From assembly GCA_963730365.1 (NCBI GenBank), contig CAVSRM010000005.1, forward strand, positions 744,001 to 808,000: a stretch of 64,000 nt of DNA, written 5' to 3'. The position numbers were made by a program, and so were the translations under genes. This stretch comes from Fodinibacter sp963730365. Lineage in GTDB: Bacteria; Actinomycetota; Actinomycetes; Actinomycetales; Dermatophilaceae. Positions 1 to 8,576 of the stretch are shown in pieces (within the stretch, counting starts at the first letter, position 1; every line of letters begins with the position of its first letter). Under the pieces are notes generated by a model. The model saw only the letters and a list, made by a program, of their open reading frames with translations. It ran no database searches and was not told the origin of the DNA.

Positions 1-366
1 CACCTCGGCGAGGTCCTCGTCCGGGTCGAGGCGCTCGAGGAGGAGCAGCCCGTCCGAGGGGAGCGCCGCGACGAGCCGCACCGCTCCCGCACCGTTCCAG
101 GTCGAGAGCGCCAGGTGCTCGACGCGCCCCTCGGGATGGGGCCAGGCCACCTTGAGGGCGAGCCGCTCGCCGCCGCGCCGGACCGGGACGACGACAGCGG
201 TCCAGCCCGTGCGCGGCATCCCGTCGACCGTGAGGTCCCACCGGGAGAGCGCCTCGTCCAGCAGCCGCGGCACGGTGCGCACCCAGGTCGCGCCGGGCGG
301 GCCACCGTCGGCGGGGTAGCGCGCCACGCGATCCACCCATGCGCCGGGGAGGACGACCTCGCTCAC
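1..366 (-). CDS. APH(6)/hydroxyurea-type small-molecule kinase, partial
   Basis: The first 122 codons of a gene that runs off the left edge. The frame stays open to base 1 and begins at a GTG that overlaps the stop of the lipoprotein gene upstream by 4 bp, so the two are probably co-transcribed. The segment shows a LSRWDLTVDG-like start, an ATP-lobe strand with a lysine (RLALKVAWPH) and a hinge-like LLLLERLDP. This matches the aminoglycoside phosphotransferase 6 / hydroxyurea kinase family (streptomycin 6-kinase type). Chromosomal members often have no proven resistance role. The catalytic HxD loop lies outside the window, so activity cannot be judged. Confidence 0.7.
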   Translation of the reverse strand, partial: MSEVVLPGAWVDRVARYPADGGPPGATWVRTVPRLLDEALSRWDLTVDGMPRTGWTAVVVPVRRGGERLALKVAWPHPEGRVEHLALSTWNGAGAVRLVAALPSDGLLLLERLDPDEDLAEV

Positions 367-1349
367 ATGAGGCCCGGGAAGGGCTGGAGGGGGACCCCCC
401 AGCGGTGGGCCTCCACCTCGACCGCTCCGAGCCACCGGGTTGCCGCCTCGATGCCGGTGGCGCCATGGTCGATGGCGAGCGGCTCGAGCGCGGCTCCGTG
501 CTCGGACCGCAGGGTGGTGAGGACGTCGCGCGCCAGGCGGGCGGCCCGGGCCGGCGTCTCGACCGGGAAGGGCAGGGGGTGGCCGAGGGTCTCCGCCGGC
601 CTGGACCCGCCCGCCTCCTGGTCGGAGAGGAGTGCGCGGAGCGCGGCGAGCGTGCGTTCGGCCCGGGTTCGTTGGCTGCCCGTGGAGCGCGCGGCGACGA
701 CCTCGAGGAACCAGACGGCGGCGGCGGTTCGGCCCGCGAGCGCAGCGACGTCCTCGCCGGTGACGGGGTCGGCCGGCACGACGGGGGACTGTCCCGAGAG
801 CAGGGTCGCCGCGGCGTACCGCTGGGCGTGCAGAGACGCGACCGGGGCGAGCAGGTCGTCGTCCACGCCGGCGAAGTCCCCGGCCCGGGCGGCCGAGCCG
901 GCTTCCTCCTCGGCGAGCGCCGCTCGGTCCGCCTCGGCCTCCTCGGCGCTCGGCGTGGCACCGGTGGAGGTGCCGGGGGACGCGGTCGCCGCGGTCTCCG
1001 CCGGCTCGGTGCCGACCGGTGCGGGGGAGGCGTCCAGCGCGTCGACGGGGACCTGCTCGCGCACCAGGGTGGTGCGCAGCACGGCGTGCTGGCGCCGGTG
1101 GATCGTCGCGAGGTCGGCCTCGAGGTTTCCCGGCAGATCACCAGCCAGCTCGGCCAGCCGGTCGGTCTCCCTGGTCAGCGCCGTGAGCTCCGCCTCGGCG
1201 GGAACCGGGGTTCGTCTGGGGATGAGCGGCACGCGCGGGGCATCGTCCTCGAGCCGTACGCCGCAGGCGCCGACGGCAGCGGCCGCCACCCCGAGGACCA
1301 GGCCGGCAAGGGCGCGGCGCCCCGGCTCCGGCGGTGTGGCCTGCGACAT
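363..1349 (-). CDS. DUF4439 ferritin-like lipoprotein
   Basis: 328-residue predicted lipoprotein. It has a positively charged N-terminus (PGRR), a hydrophobic stretch and a lipobox ending VGAC with the lipidated Cys at residue 29. The C-terminal part is Ala/Glu-rich and helical (EEEAGSAARAGDF, then SLHAQRYAAATLL), as in DUF4439 proteins with a ferritin-like helical fold. I chose the ATG at 1349 because GGGAGG lies 9 nt upstream; an ATG at 1358 abuts that same GGGAGG and is less likely. The gene lies divergent to rimP and upstream of the APH-like kinase. The role is unknown; surface-exposed anchoring is inferred. Confidence 0.75.
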   Translation of the reverse strand: MSQATPPEPGRRALAGLVLGVAAAAVGACGVRLEDDAPRVPLIPRRTPVPAEAELTALTRETDRLAELAGDLPGNLEADLATIHRRQHAVLRTTLVREQVPVDALDASPAPVGTEPAETAATASPGTSTGATPSAEEAEADRAALAEEEAGSAARAGDFAGVDDDLLAPVASLHAQRYAAATLLSGQSPVVPADPVTGEDVAALAGRTAAAVWFLEVVAARSTGSQRTRAERTLAALRALLSDQEAGGSRPAETLGHPLPFPVETPARAARLARDVLTTLRSEHGAALEPLAIDHGATGIEAATRWLGAVEVEAHRWGVPLQPFPGLM

Positions 1350-1393
1350 GGGGCGCATCCTCCCACGCGTCCGGGAGGGCGGCCGCGGTGTCC

Positions 1394-1399
1394 TAGAGT
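1394..1399 (+). promoter_or_regulatory. candidate -10 box for the rimP-nusA operon
   Basis: TAGAGT, about 50 bp upstream of the rimP ATG, in the short divergent gap. No clear -35 is seen. Inferred from the TANNNT pattern that recurs before many genes here. Confidence 0.35.
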
Positions 1400-1448
1400 G
1401 GTGATGTCGGCCGCCGCCGACGACAGAACTGCACAGAGGGGAGTAGCC

Positions 1449-1964
1449 ATGACCACCGCGGAGCAGATCCGTCCTGTCCTCGACGAGGCGCTGTCCGGGT
1501 CCGGCCTGGTCCTCGAGGACGTCACCGTCACCCCCGCAGGCCGTCGCCGCGTCGTCCGGGTGGCCGTCGACCGCAGCCTCGGTGACGTCGACGAGGTCAG
1601 CGACGTCACATCCCCCCTGTCCCTCGACGAGATCGCCGACAGCACCCGGGTGGTGAGCGACGCGCTCGACGGATCCGACGTCATGGGCGAGCAGTCCTAC
1701 ACCCTCGAGGTGACCTCACCAGGTGTGGGCCGCCCCCTCACCGCCCCGCGGCACTTCCAGCGCAACGTGGGTCGCCTCATCACCCTCGAGGGCCCCGACG
1801 GGCCGGTCACCGGGCGGATCACGCGCGCGGACCGCACCGAGGTCACCCTCGAGGTCGCGTCCCGGGGGGATTCCCCCAGCAGCCTCACGGTGCCGTATGC
1901 CGGTGTGCAGCGGGCCGCGGTCGAGGTCGAGTTCGCCCGCCCCGACGAGACGAAGGAGAGCTGA
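1449..1964 (+). CDS. rimP: ribosome maturation factor RimP
   Basis: 171 residues. RimP assists late assembly of the 30S subunit. The protein has the two usual parts: an N-terminal alpha/beta domain (residues about 1-95, with LEDVTVTPAGRRRVVRVAVD and the conserved YTLEVTSPGVGRPL) and a C-terminal SH3-like domain (about 96-165, RNVGRLITLEGPDGPVTGRI). The ATG follows a GGGGAG ribosome-binding site. The stop codon is one base before the nusA ATG, so the pair is translationally coupled. The rimP-nusA-ylxR-infB order is standard for actinobacteria. Confidence 0.95.
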   Translation: MTTAEQIRPVLDEALSGSGLVLEDVTVTPAGRRRVVRVAVDRSLGDVDEVSDVTSPLSLDEIADSTRVVSDALDGSDVMGEQSYTLEVTSPGVGRPLTAPRHFQRNVGRLITLEGPDGPVTGRITRADRTEVTLEVASRGDSPSSLTVPYAGVQRAAVEVEFARPDETKES

Positions 1965-1965
1965 G

Positions 1966-3030
1966 ATGGACATCGACCTGGCCGCCCTGCGCGCACTGGA
2001 ACGCGAGCGTGGGATCTCCCTCGACATCCTCATCCCGGCGATCGAGCAGGCTCTCGTTCTCGCGTACCAGCGCACCGAGGGCCACTCCCGTCACGCTCGC
2101 GCCGAGCTCGACCGCAAGACCGGACACGTCGTGATCTGGGCCCGCGAGGAGCACGTCATCGAGCCAGAACCGAACGAGACCGAGGAGGACGGCGAGCCCG
2201 CCCGCCCGCGCCGCGAGCTGGGCCCCGAGTTCGACGACACCCCCACCGGTTTCGGACGTGTCGCGGCCGCGACGGCCCGCCAGGTCATCGTCCAGCGCCT
2301 GCGCGACATCGAGGACGACGCGATCCTCGGGGACTTCAAGGGCCGTGAGGGCGACATCGTCGCCGGGATCATCCAGCAGAGCCCCGACCCGCGCCACGTC
2401 ACGGTCGACTTCGGTCCCGTCGAGGGCATCCTCCCGCTCTCGGAGCAGGTGCCGGGGGAGACCTACGTGCACGGCGAGCGGCTGCGCTGCTTCGTCGTCT
2501 CGGTCAAGCGCGGCATGCGCGGCCCCCAGATCGGTCTCTCGCGGACCCACCCCAACCTCGTCCGGAAGCTCTTCGCCCTCGAGGTCCCCGAGATCGCCGA
2601 CGGCAGCGTCGAGATCGCGGCGCTGGCCCGGGAGGCCGGCCACCGGACCAAGATGGCGGTGCACACCAGGGTGCCGGGGCTCAATGCCAAGGGGGCCTGC
2701 ATCGGCCCGATGGGGGCCCGGGTCCGGGCCGTGATGAGCGAGCTGCACGGCGAGAAGATCGACATCGTCGACTACGTCGAGGACCCCGCAGCCTTCATCG
2801 CGGCCGCCCTCTCGCCCTCGAGGGTCAACTCCGTCGAGATCGTCGACCCCAAGCTGCGAGCGGCGCGGGTCATCGTCCCGGACTACCAGCTGTCCCTGGC
2901 GATCGGCCGGGAGGGGCAGAACGCCCGGTTGGCGGCCAAGCTCACGGGCTGGCGCATCGACATCCGCTCGGACACCGAGGGCGCTCGACCGGCCTCGGTC
3001 GACGCGGGTGACGCGCCGGACCCCGCATAG
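1966..3030 (+). CDS. nusA: transcription termination/antitermination factor NusA
   Basis: 354 residues, the usual actinobacterial length without the C-terminal acidic repeats of E. coli NusA. Order: N-terminal RNA-polymerase-binding domain (about 1-120), S1 domain (about 130-205, VDFGPVEGILPLSEQVPGE), then two KH domains (about 210-345) containing KGACIGPMGARVRAVMSEL and LAIGREGQNARLAAKL, both GxxG-type RNA-binding loops. NusA binds RNA polymerase and nascent RNA and modulates pausing. An insert of acidic and Pro residues near residues 65-85 (EPNETEEDGEPARPRREL) is tolerated in actinobacteria. Confidence 0.96.
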   Translation: MDIDLAALRALERERGISLDILIPAIEQALVLAYQRTEGHSRHARAELDRKTGHVVIWAREEHVIEPEPNETEEDGEPARPRRELGPEFDDTPTGFGRVAAATARQVIVQRLRDIEDDAILGDFKGREGDIVAGIIQQSPDPRHVTVDFGPVEGILPLSEQVPGETYVHGERLRCFVVSVKRGMRGPQIGLSRTHPNLVRKLFALEVPEIADGSVEIAALAREAGHRTKMAVHTRVPGLNAKGACIGPMGARVRAVMSELHGEKIDIVDYVEDPAAFIAAALSPSRVNSVEIVDPKLRAARVIVPDYQLSLAIGREGQNARLAAKLTGWRIDIRSDTEGARPASVDAGDAPDPA

Positions 3031-3041
3031 GCGGTAGACTC

Positions 3042-3425
3042 GTGGGGACCGACCGGTCTGGACCCCGGCCCGCCCAGCCGATGCGAACGTGCATCGGGTG
3101 TCGTGGGTCGGATAGCCGGTCGGCACTCCTGCGAGTGGTCCTCGGGACCGGAGCGGACGGCACCCCCGTCCTCCTGCCGGACCCCGAGCGCCGTCGTCCG
3201 GGGCGCGGCGCTTGGCTGCACCCGGATTCCTCGTGCTTCGACCTCGCCGTGCGTCGTCGGGCCTTCGGACGTGCGCTGCGCAGCAGCGCGCCACCGGATC
3301 CCAGCGCCGTCGGGCAGTGGGTCAGGGGCCACGAGCAGGACCGCAGTACGACGAAGCACCAGACCGATGAAACAACCGAAAGCGGGTTTGACGCTGATGA
3401 GCACCCGATGAGTACTCAGCGATGA
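3042..3425 (+). CDS. ylxR: YlxR family RNA-binding protein
   Basis: Up to 127 residues, DUF448/YlxR. The signature RTCIGC lies at residues 15-20, followed by the basic strand ALLRVVLG and the RGAWLHP motif. The usual core ends near residue 85; the rest (EQDRSTTKHQTDETTESG) is a polar tail. Either the GTG at 3042 or the ATG at 3081, just before RTCIGC, could be the true start. TAGACT at 3035-3040 would fit a promoter for the shorter form. YlxR proteins bind RNA and have been linked to RNase P and to regulation. It sits between nusA and infB as in most Gram-positives. Confidence 0.85.
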   Translation: MGTDRSGPRPAQPMRTCIGCRGSDSRSALLRVVLGTGADGTPVLLPDPERRRPGRGAWLHPDSSCFDLAVRRRAFGRALRSSAPPDPSAVGQWVRGHEQDRSTTKHQTDETTESGFDADEHPMSTQR

Positions 3426-3483
3426 GCACCCCCCAGCTGTAACGACGGTCCGGCCACCCGGCACGGACCTGGACAGGAGAAAC

Positions 3484-6348
3484 GTGTCTAAAGTCCGTGT
3501 GAGCGCCCTCGCGAAGGAGCTCGGAGTGACCAGCAAGGTCCTCCTCGAGCGCCTCAACGGGATGGGCGAGTACGTCAAGAGCGCCAGCTCGACCATCGAG
3601 CCCCCCGTGGTCCGGCGCTACAAGGAGAAGTTCCCCGACGCAGCACCTGCTGCCGAGCCGGCACCGGCACCCGCGAAGAAGGCACCGGCGAAGAAGGCCG
3701 CCAGCGCGCCTGCTGCCGCGTCCACGCCGGCGCCTGTCCCCGCTGCAGCCGAGGCTCCGGCCCCGGCTGCTGCTCCGTCCCCCGCGCCGTCGGCGGCTCC
3801 GTCCCCGGCCGCGCCCGCCCCGGCACGGCCGGCGCCGGCCGCCCCCGCTCCGGCCGCCCCGCCGGCGGCTGCCGCTCCGGCGGCTGCCGCTCCGGAGGCG
3901 CCTGCCCCGGCTGCACCCGCACCGGCGGCGCCTGCTCCGGCCGCGCCGTCGGGCCCGTCGCCGTCGGCGCCCACGCCGGCGGCCCCCCAGGCCCCCGCCG
4001 CCCGTGAGGGTGGCGGACGTGGTGGCTCGCGCCCCGGCGCCCCGCGTCCGGGCAACAACCCCTACTCCTCGAGCCAGGGCATGGGTCGTCCCCGCGAGGC
4101 CACCCCGCGTCCGGGCAACAACCCCTTCGCCTCCAGCCAGGGCATGCCGCGCCCGCAGAGCCGTGCCGGTCAGCGACCCGGCGGCCCCGCAGGCCCCGGC
4201 GGCCCGGGTGCCGCTGGTCCGCGTCCCGGTGGCGCGCGTCCGAGCCCGGGCATGATGCCCGACCGCTCGGCCGTCGCTCGCCCCGGTGAGCGTCCCGCCC
4301 GCGGCGGGCGCGCCGGTGCCCCGGGTGCTCGACCCGGCGGTGGCGGTGGTGGCTTCGGTGGCCGTCCCGGTGGCGGCGGCGGGTTCCGCGGTGGCCCCGG
4401 CGGCCGCGGCGGTACCCAGGGCGCCTTCGGTCGCGGTGGCGGCCGTCCGGGCCGCGCCCGCAAGTCCAAGCGCGCCAAGCGCATGGAGTTCGAGGAGATG
4501 CAGGCGCCGTCGATCGGTGGCGTGAGCGTCCCGCGCGGCGACGGCTCGACCGTCGTCCAGATCCGCCAGGGCGCGAGCATCTCCGACTTCGCCGACAAGA
4601 TCAACGCCAACCCGGCATCCCTGGTCACCGTGCTCTTCCACCTCGGTGAGATGGCCACGGCGACCCAGAGCCTGGACGAGGACACCTTCAAGCTCCTCGG
4701 CGGCGAGCTCGGCTACGACATCCGGATGGTCTCCCCGGAGGAGGAGGAGCGCGAGCTCTTCGACTCCTTCAACATCGACCTCGAGACCGGCATCGACGGC
4801 GAGGAGGACGAGGACCTCGAAGCGCGTCCGCCGGTGGTCACCGTCATGGGTCACGTCGACCACGGAAAGACGCGACTGCTCGACGCGATCCGCAACGAGG
4901 AGGTCGCCGCCGGCGAGGCCGGTGGGATCACCCAGCACATCGGCGCCTACCAGATCCACAAGGAGCACGAGGGCGTCGAGCGTGCCATCACCTTCATCGA
5001 CACCCCGGGTCACGAGGCGTTCACCGCCATGCGTGCTCGTGGTGCCAAGGTGACCGACATCGCGATCCTCGTGGTCGCGGCGGACGACGGCGTGATGCCG
5101 CAGACCATCGAGGCGCTCAACCACGCCCAGGCGGCCGACGTGCCGATCGTCGTGGCCATCAACAAGATCGACGTCGAGGGCGCCAACCCGTCCAAGATCC
5201 GTCAGCAGCTCACCGAGTACAACCTCGTCGCCGAGGAGTACGGCGGCGAGACGATGTTCGTCGACGTCTCGGCGAAGCAGGGGCAGAACATCGACCAGCT
5301 GCTCGAAGCCGTGCTGCTCACGGCCGACGCTGCGCTCGACCTTCGGGCCAACCCCGATCGCGATGCCCGCGGTATCGCGATCGAGGCCAACCTCGACAAG
5401 GGTCGCGGCGCCACGGCGACCGTCCTCATCCAGTCCGGCACGCTGCGCGTGGGTGACGCGATCGTCGCGGGCTCCGCGCACGGCCGCGTCCGGGCGATGC
5501 TCGACGAGCACGGCGTCTCGGTGCCCGAGGCCTACCCGTCGCGCCCGGTCCAGGTGCTCGGCCTCTCCTCTGTCCCGAGGGCCGGCGACACCTTCGTCGT
5601 CGCTCCCGACGACCGCACCGCTCGGCAGATCGCCGAGAAGCGCGAGGCGGCCGACCGCCAGGCGAGCCTGGCCAAGGCCCGCAAGCGCATCTCGCTGGAG
5701 GACCTCACGGAGGCTCTCGCGGCGGGCAAGGTCGACACCCTCAACCTCATCCTCAAGGGTGACGTGTCGGGTTCGGTCGAGGCGCTCGAGGACGCCCTGC
5801 TCCAGATCGACGTGGGCGACGAGGTCGACCTGCGGATCATCGACCGCGGCGTCGGCGCGATCACGCTGAACAACATCAACCTCGCGATGGCGTCCGACGC
5901 CATCATCATCGGCTTCAACGTGCGGGCCGAGGGCCAGAACGCCGAGGTGGCCGAGCGCGAAGGTGTCGAGATCCGGTACTACTCGGTCATCTACCAGGCG
6001 ATCGACGAGATCGAGCAGGCCCTCAAGGGCATGCTCAAGCCGGAGTTCGAGGAGGTCGAGCTCGGCACCGCGGAGATCCGCGAGATCTTCCGGAGCAGCA
6101 AGTTCGGCAACATCGCCGGCTCGATCGTCCGGAGCGGCGAGATCAAGCGCGGCACCCGGGCGCGGATCACGCGTGAGGGCGTCGTGGTCGCCGAGAACAT
6201 CGAGATCGCCGGCCTGCGCCGGTTCAAGGATGACGTGACCGAGGTGCGCGACGGCTTCGAGTGCGGTATCAACCTCGGCAGCTACAACGACCTCCAGCTC
6301 GGCGACCTCATCGCCACCTACGAGATGCGGGAGAAGCCGAGGGCCTGA
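3484..6348 (+). CDS. infB: translation initiation factor IF-2
   Basis: 954 residues. IF2N domain at 1-50 (VRVSALAKELGVTSKVLLERL), a long Pro/Ala then Gly/Arg linker (about 50-330) as in actinobacteria, a second IF2N-like region (about 365-410), then the GTPase domain: G1 VMGHVDHGKT near 453, G3 DTPGH near 503, G4 NKID near 558. Domains II-IV follow to residue 954. IF-2 delivers initiator tRNA to the 30S subunit. The GTG start at 3484 follows an AGGAGA ribosome-binding site. Oddity: the last five codons and stop are the left end of a 90-bp tandem repeat. Confidence 0.98.
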   Translation: MSKVRVSALAKELGVTSKVLLERLNGMGEYVKSASSTIEPPVVRRYKEKFPDAAPAAEPAPAPAKKAPAKKAASAPAAASTPAPVPAAAEAPAPAAAPSPAPSAAPSPAAPAPARPAPAAPAPAAPPAAAAPAAAAPEAPAPAAPAPAAPAPAAPSGPSPSAPTPAAPQAPAAREGGGRGGSRPGAPRPGNNPYSSSQGMGRPREATPRPGNNPFASSQGMPRPQSRAGQRPGGPAGPGGPGAAGPRPGGARPSPGMMPDRSAVARPGERPARGGRAGAPGARPGGGGGGFGGRPGGGGGFRGGPGGRGGTQGAFGRGGGRPGRARKSKRAKRMEFEEMQAPSIGGVSVPRGDGSTVVQIRQGASISDFADKINANPASLVTVLFHLGEMATATQSLDEDTFKLLGGELGYDIRMVSPEEEERELFDSFNIDLETGIDGEEDEDLEARPPVVTVMGHVDHGKTRLLDAIRNEEVAAGEAGGITQHIGAYQIHKEHEGVERAITFIDTPGHEAFTAMRARGAKVTDIAILVVAADDGVMPQTIEALNHAQAADVPIVVAINKIDVEGANPSKIRQQLTEYNLVAEEYGGETMFVDVSAKQGQNIDQLLEAVLLTADAALDLRANPDRDARGIAIEANLDKGRGATATVLIQSGTLRVGDAIVAGSAHGRVRAMLDEHGVSVPEAYPSRPVQVLGLSSVPRAGDTFVVAPDDRTARQIAEKREAADRQASLAKARKRISLEDLTEALAAGKVDTLNLILKGDVSGSVEALEDALLQIDVGDEVDLRIIDRGVGAITLNNINLAMASDAIIIGFNVRAEGQNAEVAEREGVEIRYYSVIYQAIDEIEQALKGMLKPEFEEVELGTAEIREIFRSSKFGNIAGSIVRSGEIKRGTRARITREGVVVAENIEIAGLRRFKDDVTEVRDGFECGINLGSYNDLQLGDLIATYEMREKPRA

Positions 6349-6528
6349 GCGGAGCGAAGGCACGCGGCTTGTGCCGCATCTCGTCCCACCGAGATGCGGC
6401 GGGTCCCACGCTTGGCGTGGGCGAAGCCGAGGGCCTGAGCGGAGCGAAGGCACGCGGCTTGTGCCGCATCTCGTCCCACCGAGATGCGGCGGGTCCCACG
6501 CTTGGCGTGGGCGAAGCCGAGGGCCTGA
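6333..6528 (+). repeat. 90-bp tandem repeat with two hairpins, starting in the infB stop region
   Basis: Copy 1 is 6333-6422 and copy 2 is 6423-6512, identical by eye; a third copy breaks off after 16 bp (6513-6528). The unit begins with GAAGCCGAGGGCCTGA, which are the last codons and stop of infB. Each unit holds an 11-bp perfect stem (GCCGCATCTCG with CGAGATGCGGC, loop of 6 nt) and a 7-bp stem (CCCACGC with GCGTGGG, loop TTG). An AAGCCG...CGGCTT pairing also encloses the first part. It may be a REP-like or terminator-like palindromic element. Confidence 0.9.
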
Positions 6529-6558
6529 CCTGCGGGTTCGGGCACGCCGGGTGACCCC

Positions 6559-6609
6559 GAGGACCCCGGTGCGACAAGGGACGACGTCCCCGGTCGCGCC
6601 GGGGTCCTC
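6559..6609. terminator. bidirectional terminator-like stem between infB and the DyP gene
   Basis: An 11-bp perfect inverted repeat, GAGGACCCCGG (6559-6569) and CCGGGGTCCTC (6599-6609), with a 29-nt loop, lies between two convergent genes. The right arm touches the stop codon of the peroxidase gene. It has no T-run, as is common in high-GC terminators. Confidence 0.6.
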
Positions 6610-7821
6610 TCACGCCGCGAGCATGGCCTGCCCGAGGATCTCGCCCTCCTGGGCACCCGGGAGCACCGCGAAGACCGCGGACCCGACCGGCGTCGTCCAG
6701 ATGTTGAGCAGGTCCATCTCGGCGAGCCGGGCCTGGACGGGAGCGAACTGGCGCACCGGATCGGCCTGGTAGGCCACGAACACCAGTCCCGAGCTGCTCA
6801 CCGCGCTCCCGTCGGAGACGTCGTCGTAGGAGTAGGGACGACGCAGGAAGCGCTCGTGCGGCGCCGCCGCGTGGGCGCGGCGGACGTGGGCCCCGTCGTC
6901 GATGCGGTGGAAGCCCAGGTCGTCCACCGCCTCCAGGTCGGGCGGGTCGTCGATCCCTCCTCCGGTGACCGGGGCGCCGGTGTCGAGGCGGCGCCCGATC
7001 GCGTTCTCCCGGCTGGCCCGGTCGACCCGGTCCCAGCCGTCGAGGTCCATCGCGATGCGACGCACCACGACCGAGCTGCCGCCGCGCAGCCACCCGGGCC
7101 CCCCCTCACCAGACCAGACGAGGTCGGCGTCAAGGCCCAAGGCGTCGGGCTGTACCGTGCCGTCCACCTGCCCGAAGAGGTTGCGCATCGGGGTCCCCGA
7201 CTCCTCGAACGGTTCGCGGAAGCCCCGCTGCACCCACCGCTGCTGCACGAGCGGGCCCGCTCCCACCACCAGCCGGCGCACGGCGTGCGCGACGGTGGTG
7301 GGGCTGTCCGCGCAGACCTGGAGCAGCAGGTCGCCGCCGCTCCAGCGGTCCTCCAGGGCGTCGATCGGGTATGCCGGGAGCGGGGCGAGCCAGGACGGCA
7401 CCTCGGCGCCGGCCGCCTCCACGACCGAGCGCCCCACCCCGACGGTGACCGTCAGCGAGGCCGGCACGGCTGCCAGCTCCGGCTCGAGGTCGGTCAGCGG
7501 CCCGCGGCCCTCGGTCAGTCGCTCGATGTCGTCGGTCCACACGGTCATCAGGCGCCGGACGGCATCCGGGTCCCCGGTCTGGGCGAGGTCCAGGGCGACG
7601 AACGCGGCATACGGTTGCGCCCGCTCCACGATGCCGGCCTGGTGGACACCGCGGAAGCGCCGACCCGTCGTGGTCGCACCCGGCGGTGGGGCCGGCGTGG
7701 CTGGCTCCCCCGTCGCGCCACGGGTCCACGCGGCGAGGCCGGTGGCTCCGGCGGCTCCGGCCAGCGCGCCGAGCAGGACCGGCCGGCGCCCCGGCCCCCG
7801 AGGGGTGGGAGCCGCCGTCAC
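6610..7821 (-). CDS. Tat-exported DyP-type heme peroxidase
   Basis: 403 residues. A twin-arginine leader (GRRPVLLGALAGAAGATGLA, residues 11-30) points to folded export. The DyP signature GQVDGT lies at residues 217-222, with Asp220 as the expected distal acid, and HVRRAH (His312) is the expected heme ligand. This is the class that includes EfeB/YcdB. DyP enzymes oxidise dyes, aromatics or porphyrins with peroxide; EfeB-type members act in iron uptake. No EfeU/EfeO genes are here. Instead the gene overlaps a copper-chaperone-like lipoprotein gene by 4 bp (ATGA), so a role in periplasmic copper or heme handling is inferred. Confidence 0.9.
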   Translation of the reverse strand: MTAAPTPRGPGRRPVLLGALAGAAGATGLAAWTRGATGEPATPAPPPGATTTGRRFRGVHQAGIVERAQPYAAFVALDLAQTGDPDAVRRLMTVWTDDIERLTEGRGPLTDLEPELAAVPASLTVTVGVGRSVVEAAGAEVPSWLAPLPAYPIDALEDRWSGGDLLLQVCADSPTTVAHAVRRLVVGAGPLVQQRWVQRGFREPFEESGTPMRNLFGQVDGTVQPDALGLDADLVWSGEGGPGWLRGGSSVVVRRIAMDLDGWDRVDRASRENAIGRRLDTGAPVTGGGIDDPPDLEAVDDLGFHRIDDGAHVRRAHAAAPHERFLRRPYSYDDVSDGSAVSSSGLVFVAYQADPVRQFAPVQARLAEMDLLNIWTTPVGSAVFAVLPGAQEGEILGQAMLAA

Positions 7822-8471
7822 GAGCTCGACGGGGAGGGCTCGTAGGACTCCTCCGCGCCCGAGAAGGCACGCACGGGGACGGTCAGGGCGACCTCACCGC
7901 TGCTCGTCCGGAGCGTCACCGTGGCCTCGCTTCCCGTCGCGAGGTCGCTCCGGAGCTCCAGGAGCATGATGTGGTCACCGCCGGGCTCCAGGGTCATCGA
8001 GCCGCCTGCGGGGATGGTGAACCCGCCCTGCTTCTGCTGCATCTGCATCGACCCGGAGTCGGTCTTCACCGTCTCGTGCAGCTCGACCCGCCCCGCGACC
8101 GGCGAGCTGCCGCCGGTGAGGGTGACCTCCTCGTCGGAGGTGTTGCGCAGCACGCCGAACATCGCCGTCATCGACCCCATCGACTCCATGGAGTCCGAGT
8201 CCTCCGAGGGCATGGAGTCTTCCGAGTCCTCGGAGTCCATCGAATCCGAGTCCTCCGCGCCCATCGAGTGCATCGAGTCGGAGGCGTCGGCCGCCTTGAC
8301 CCACCCGTCCTCGATGACGAGGGCGGAGGCCGTCGTGGACGTGGCGCTGCTGGCGGCCCCGGTGCTCCCCGGGTCGGACGTGGAGCCGCCGCAGCCGGAG
8401 AGGCCGAGGGCGAGGGCGAGGGCGAGGGCTGAGGTGGCGACTCTGGGGGTCGCCGACAAACGAAGGGACAT
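7818..8471 (-). CDS. PCu(A)C-type copper chaperone lipoprotein with Met/Asp/Ser insert
   Basis: 217 residues. Signal peptide with lipobox LSGC (Cys27). The copper-binding cupredoxin-like domain runs from DGWVKA (residue 55) to VALTVPVRAF, with ligands expected among His132, Met142/Met144, His167 and Met169 (ELHE, SMQMQQ, GDHIML). Between strands 1 and 2 (about residues 64-101) is an unusual run of Asp, Ser, Glu and Met (DSMDSEDSEDSMPSEDSDSM). PCu(A)C proteins carry Cu(I) outside the membrane to cytochrome oxidase. A strong AGGAGA site precedes the ATG. Followed, with a 4-bp overlap, by the DyP gene. Confidence 0.9.
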   Translation of the reverse strand: MSLRLSATPRVATSALALALALGLSGCGGSTSDPGSTGAASSATSTTASALVIEDGWVKAADASDSMHSMGAEDSDSMDSEDSEDSMPSEDSDSMESMGSMTAMFGVLRNTSDEEVTLTGGSSPVAGRVELHETVKTDSGSMQMQQKQGGFTIPAGGSMTLEPGGDHIMLLELRSDLATGSEATVTLRTSSGEVALTVPVRAFSGAEESYEPSPSSS

Positions 8472-8576
8472 CGTGGTTCTCCTGGGAACGTGTCAGGTGG
8501 CGCTGGGCCGGCGAGCGCGGTGCGCCCGGCGTGGGTCTGGGGTCGGGTGCTGGAGCCGACCGGTGTGACCGGCGGC

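Noticed and set aside
1..366. True streptomycin resistance gene
   Set aside because: Only the N-terminal third is present and chromosomal APH(6)-like kinases are widespread without shown resistance; left as a family call.
339..1448. Upstream extension of rimP by 370 codons
   Set aside because: The extension is the antisense of the DUF4439 lipoprotein gene; the family start with ribosome-binding site is at 1449.
3322..6453. Very long open frame antisense to infB (and similar ones opposite the acyl-CoA ligase, rne and leuS)
   Set aside because: They mirror the codon structure of well-recognised genes in GC-rich DNA, have Asp/Val/Leu/Gly-rich translations without family features, and cross several genes.
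6333..6528. CRISPR or transposon end
   Set aside because: Units abut without spacers, there are no target-site duplications or transposase nearby, and the repeat includes infB coding bases.
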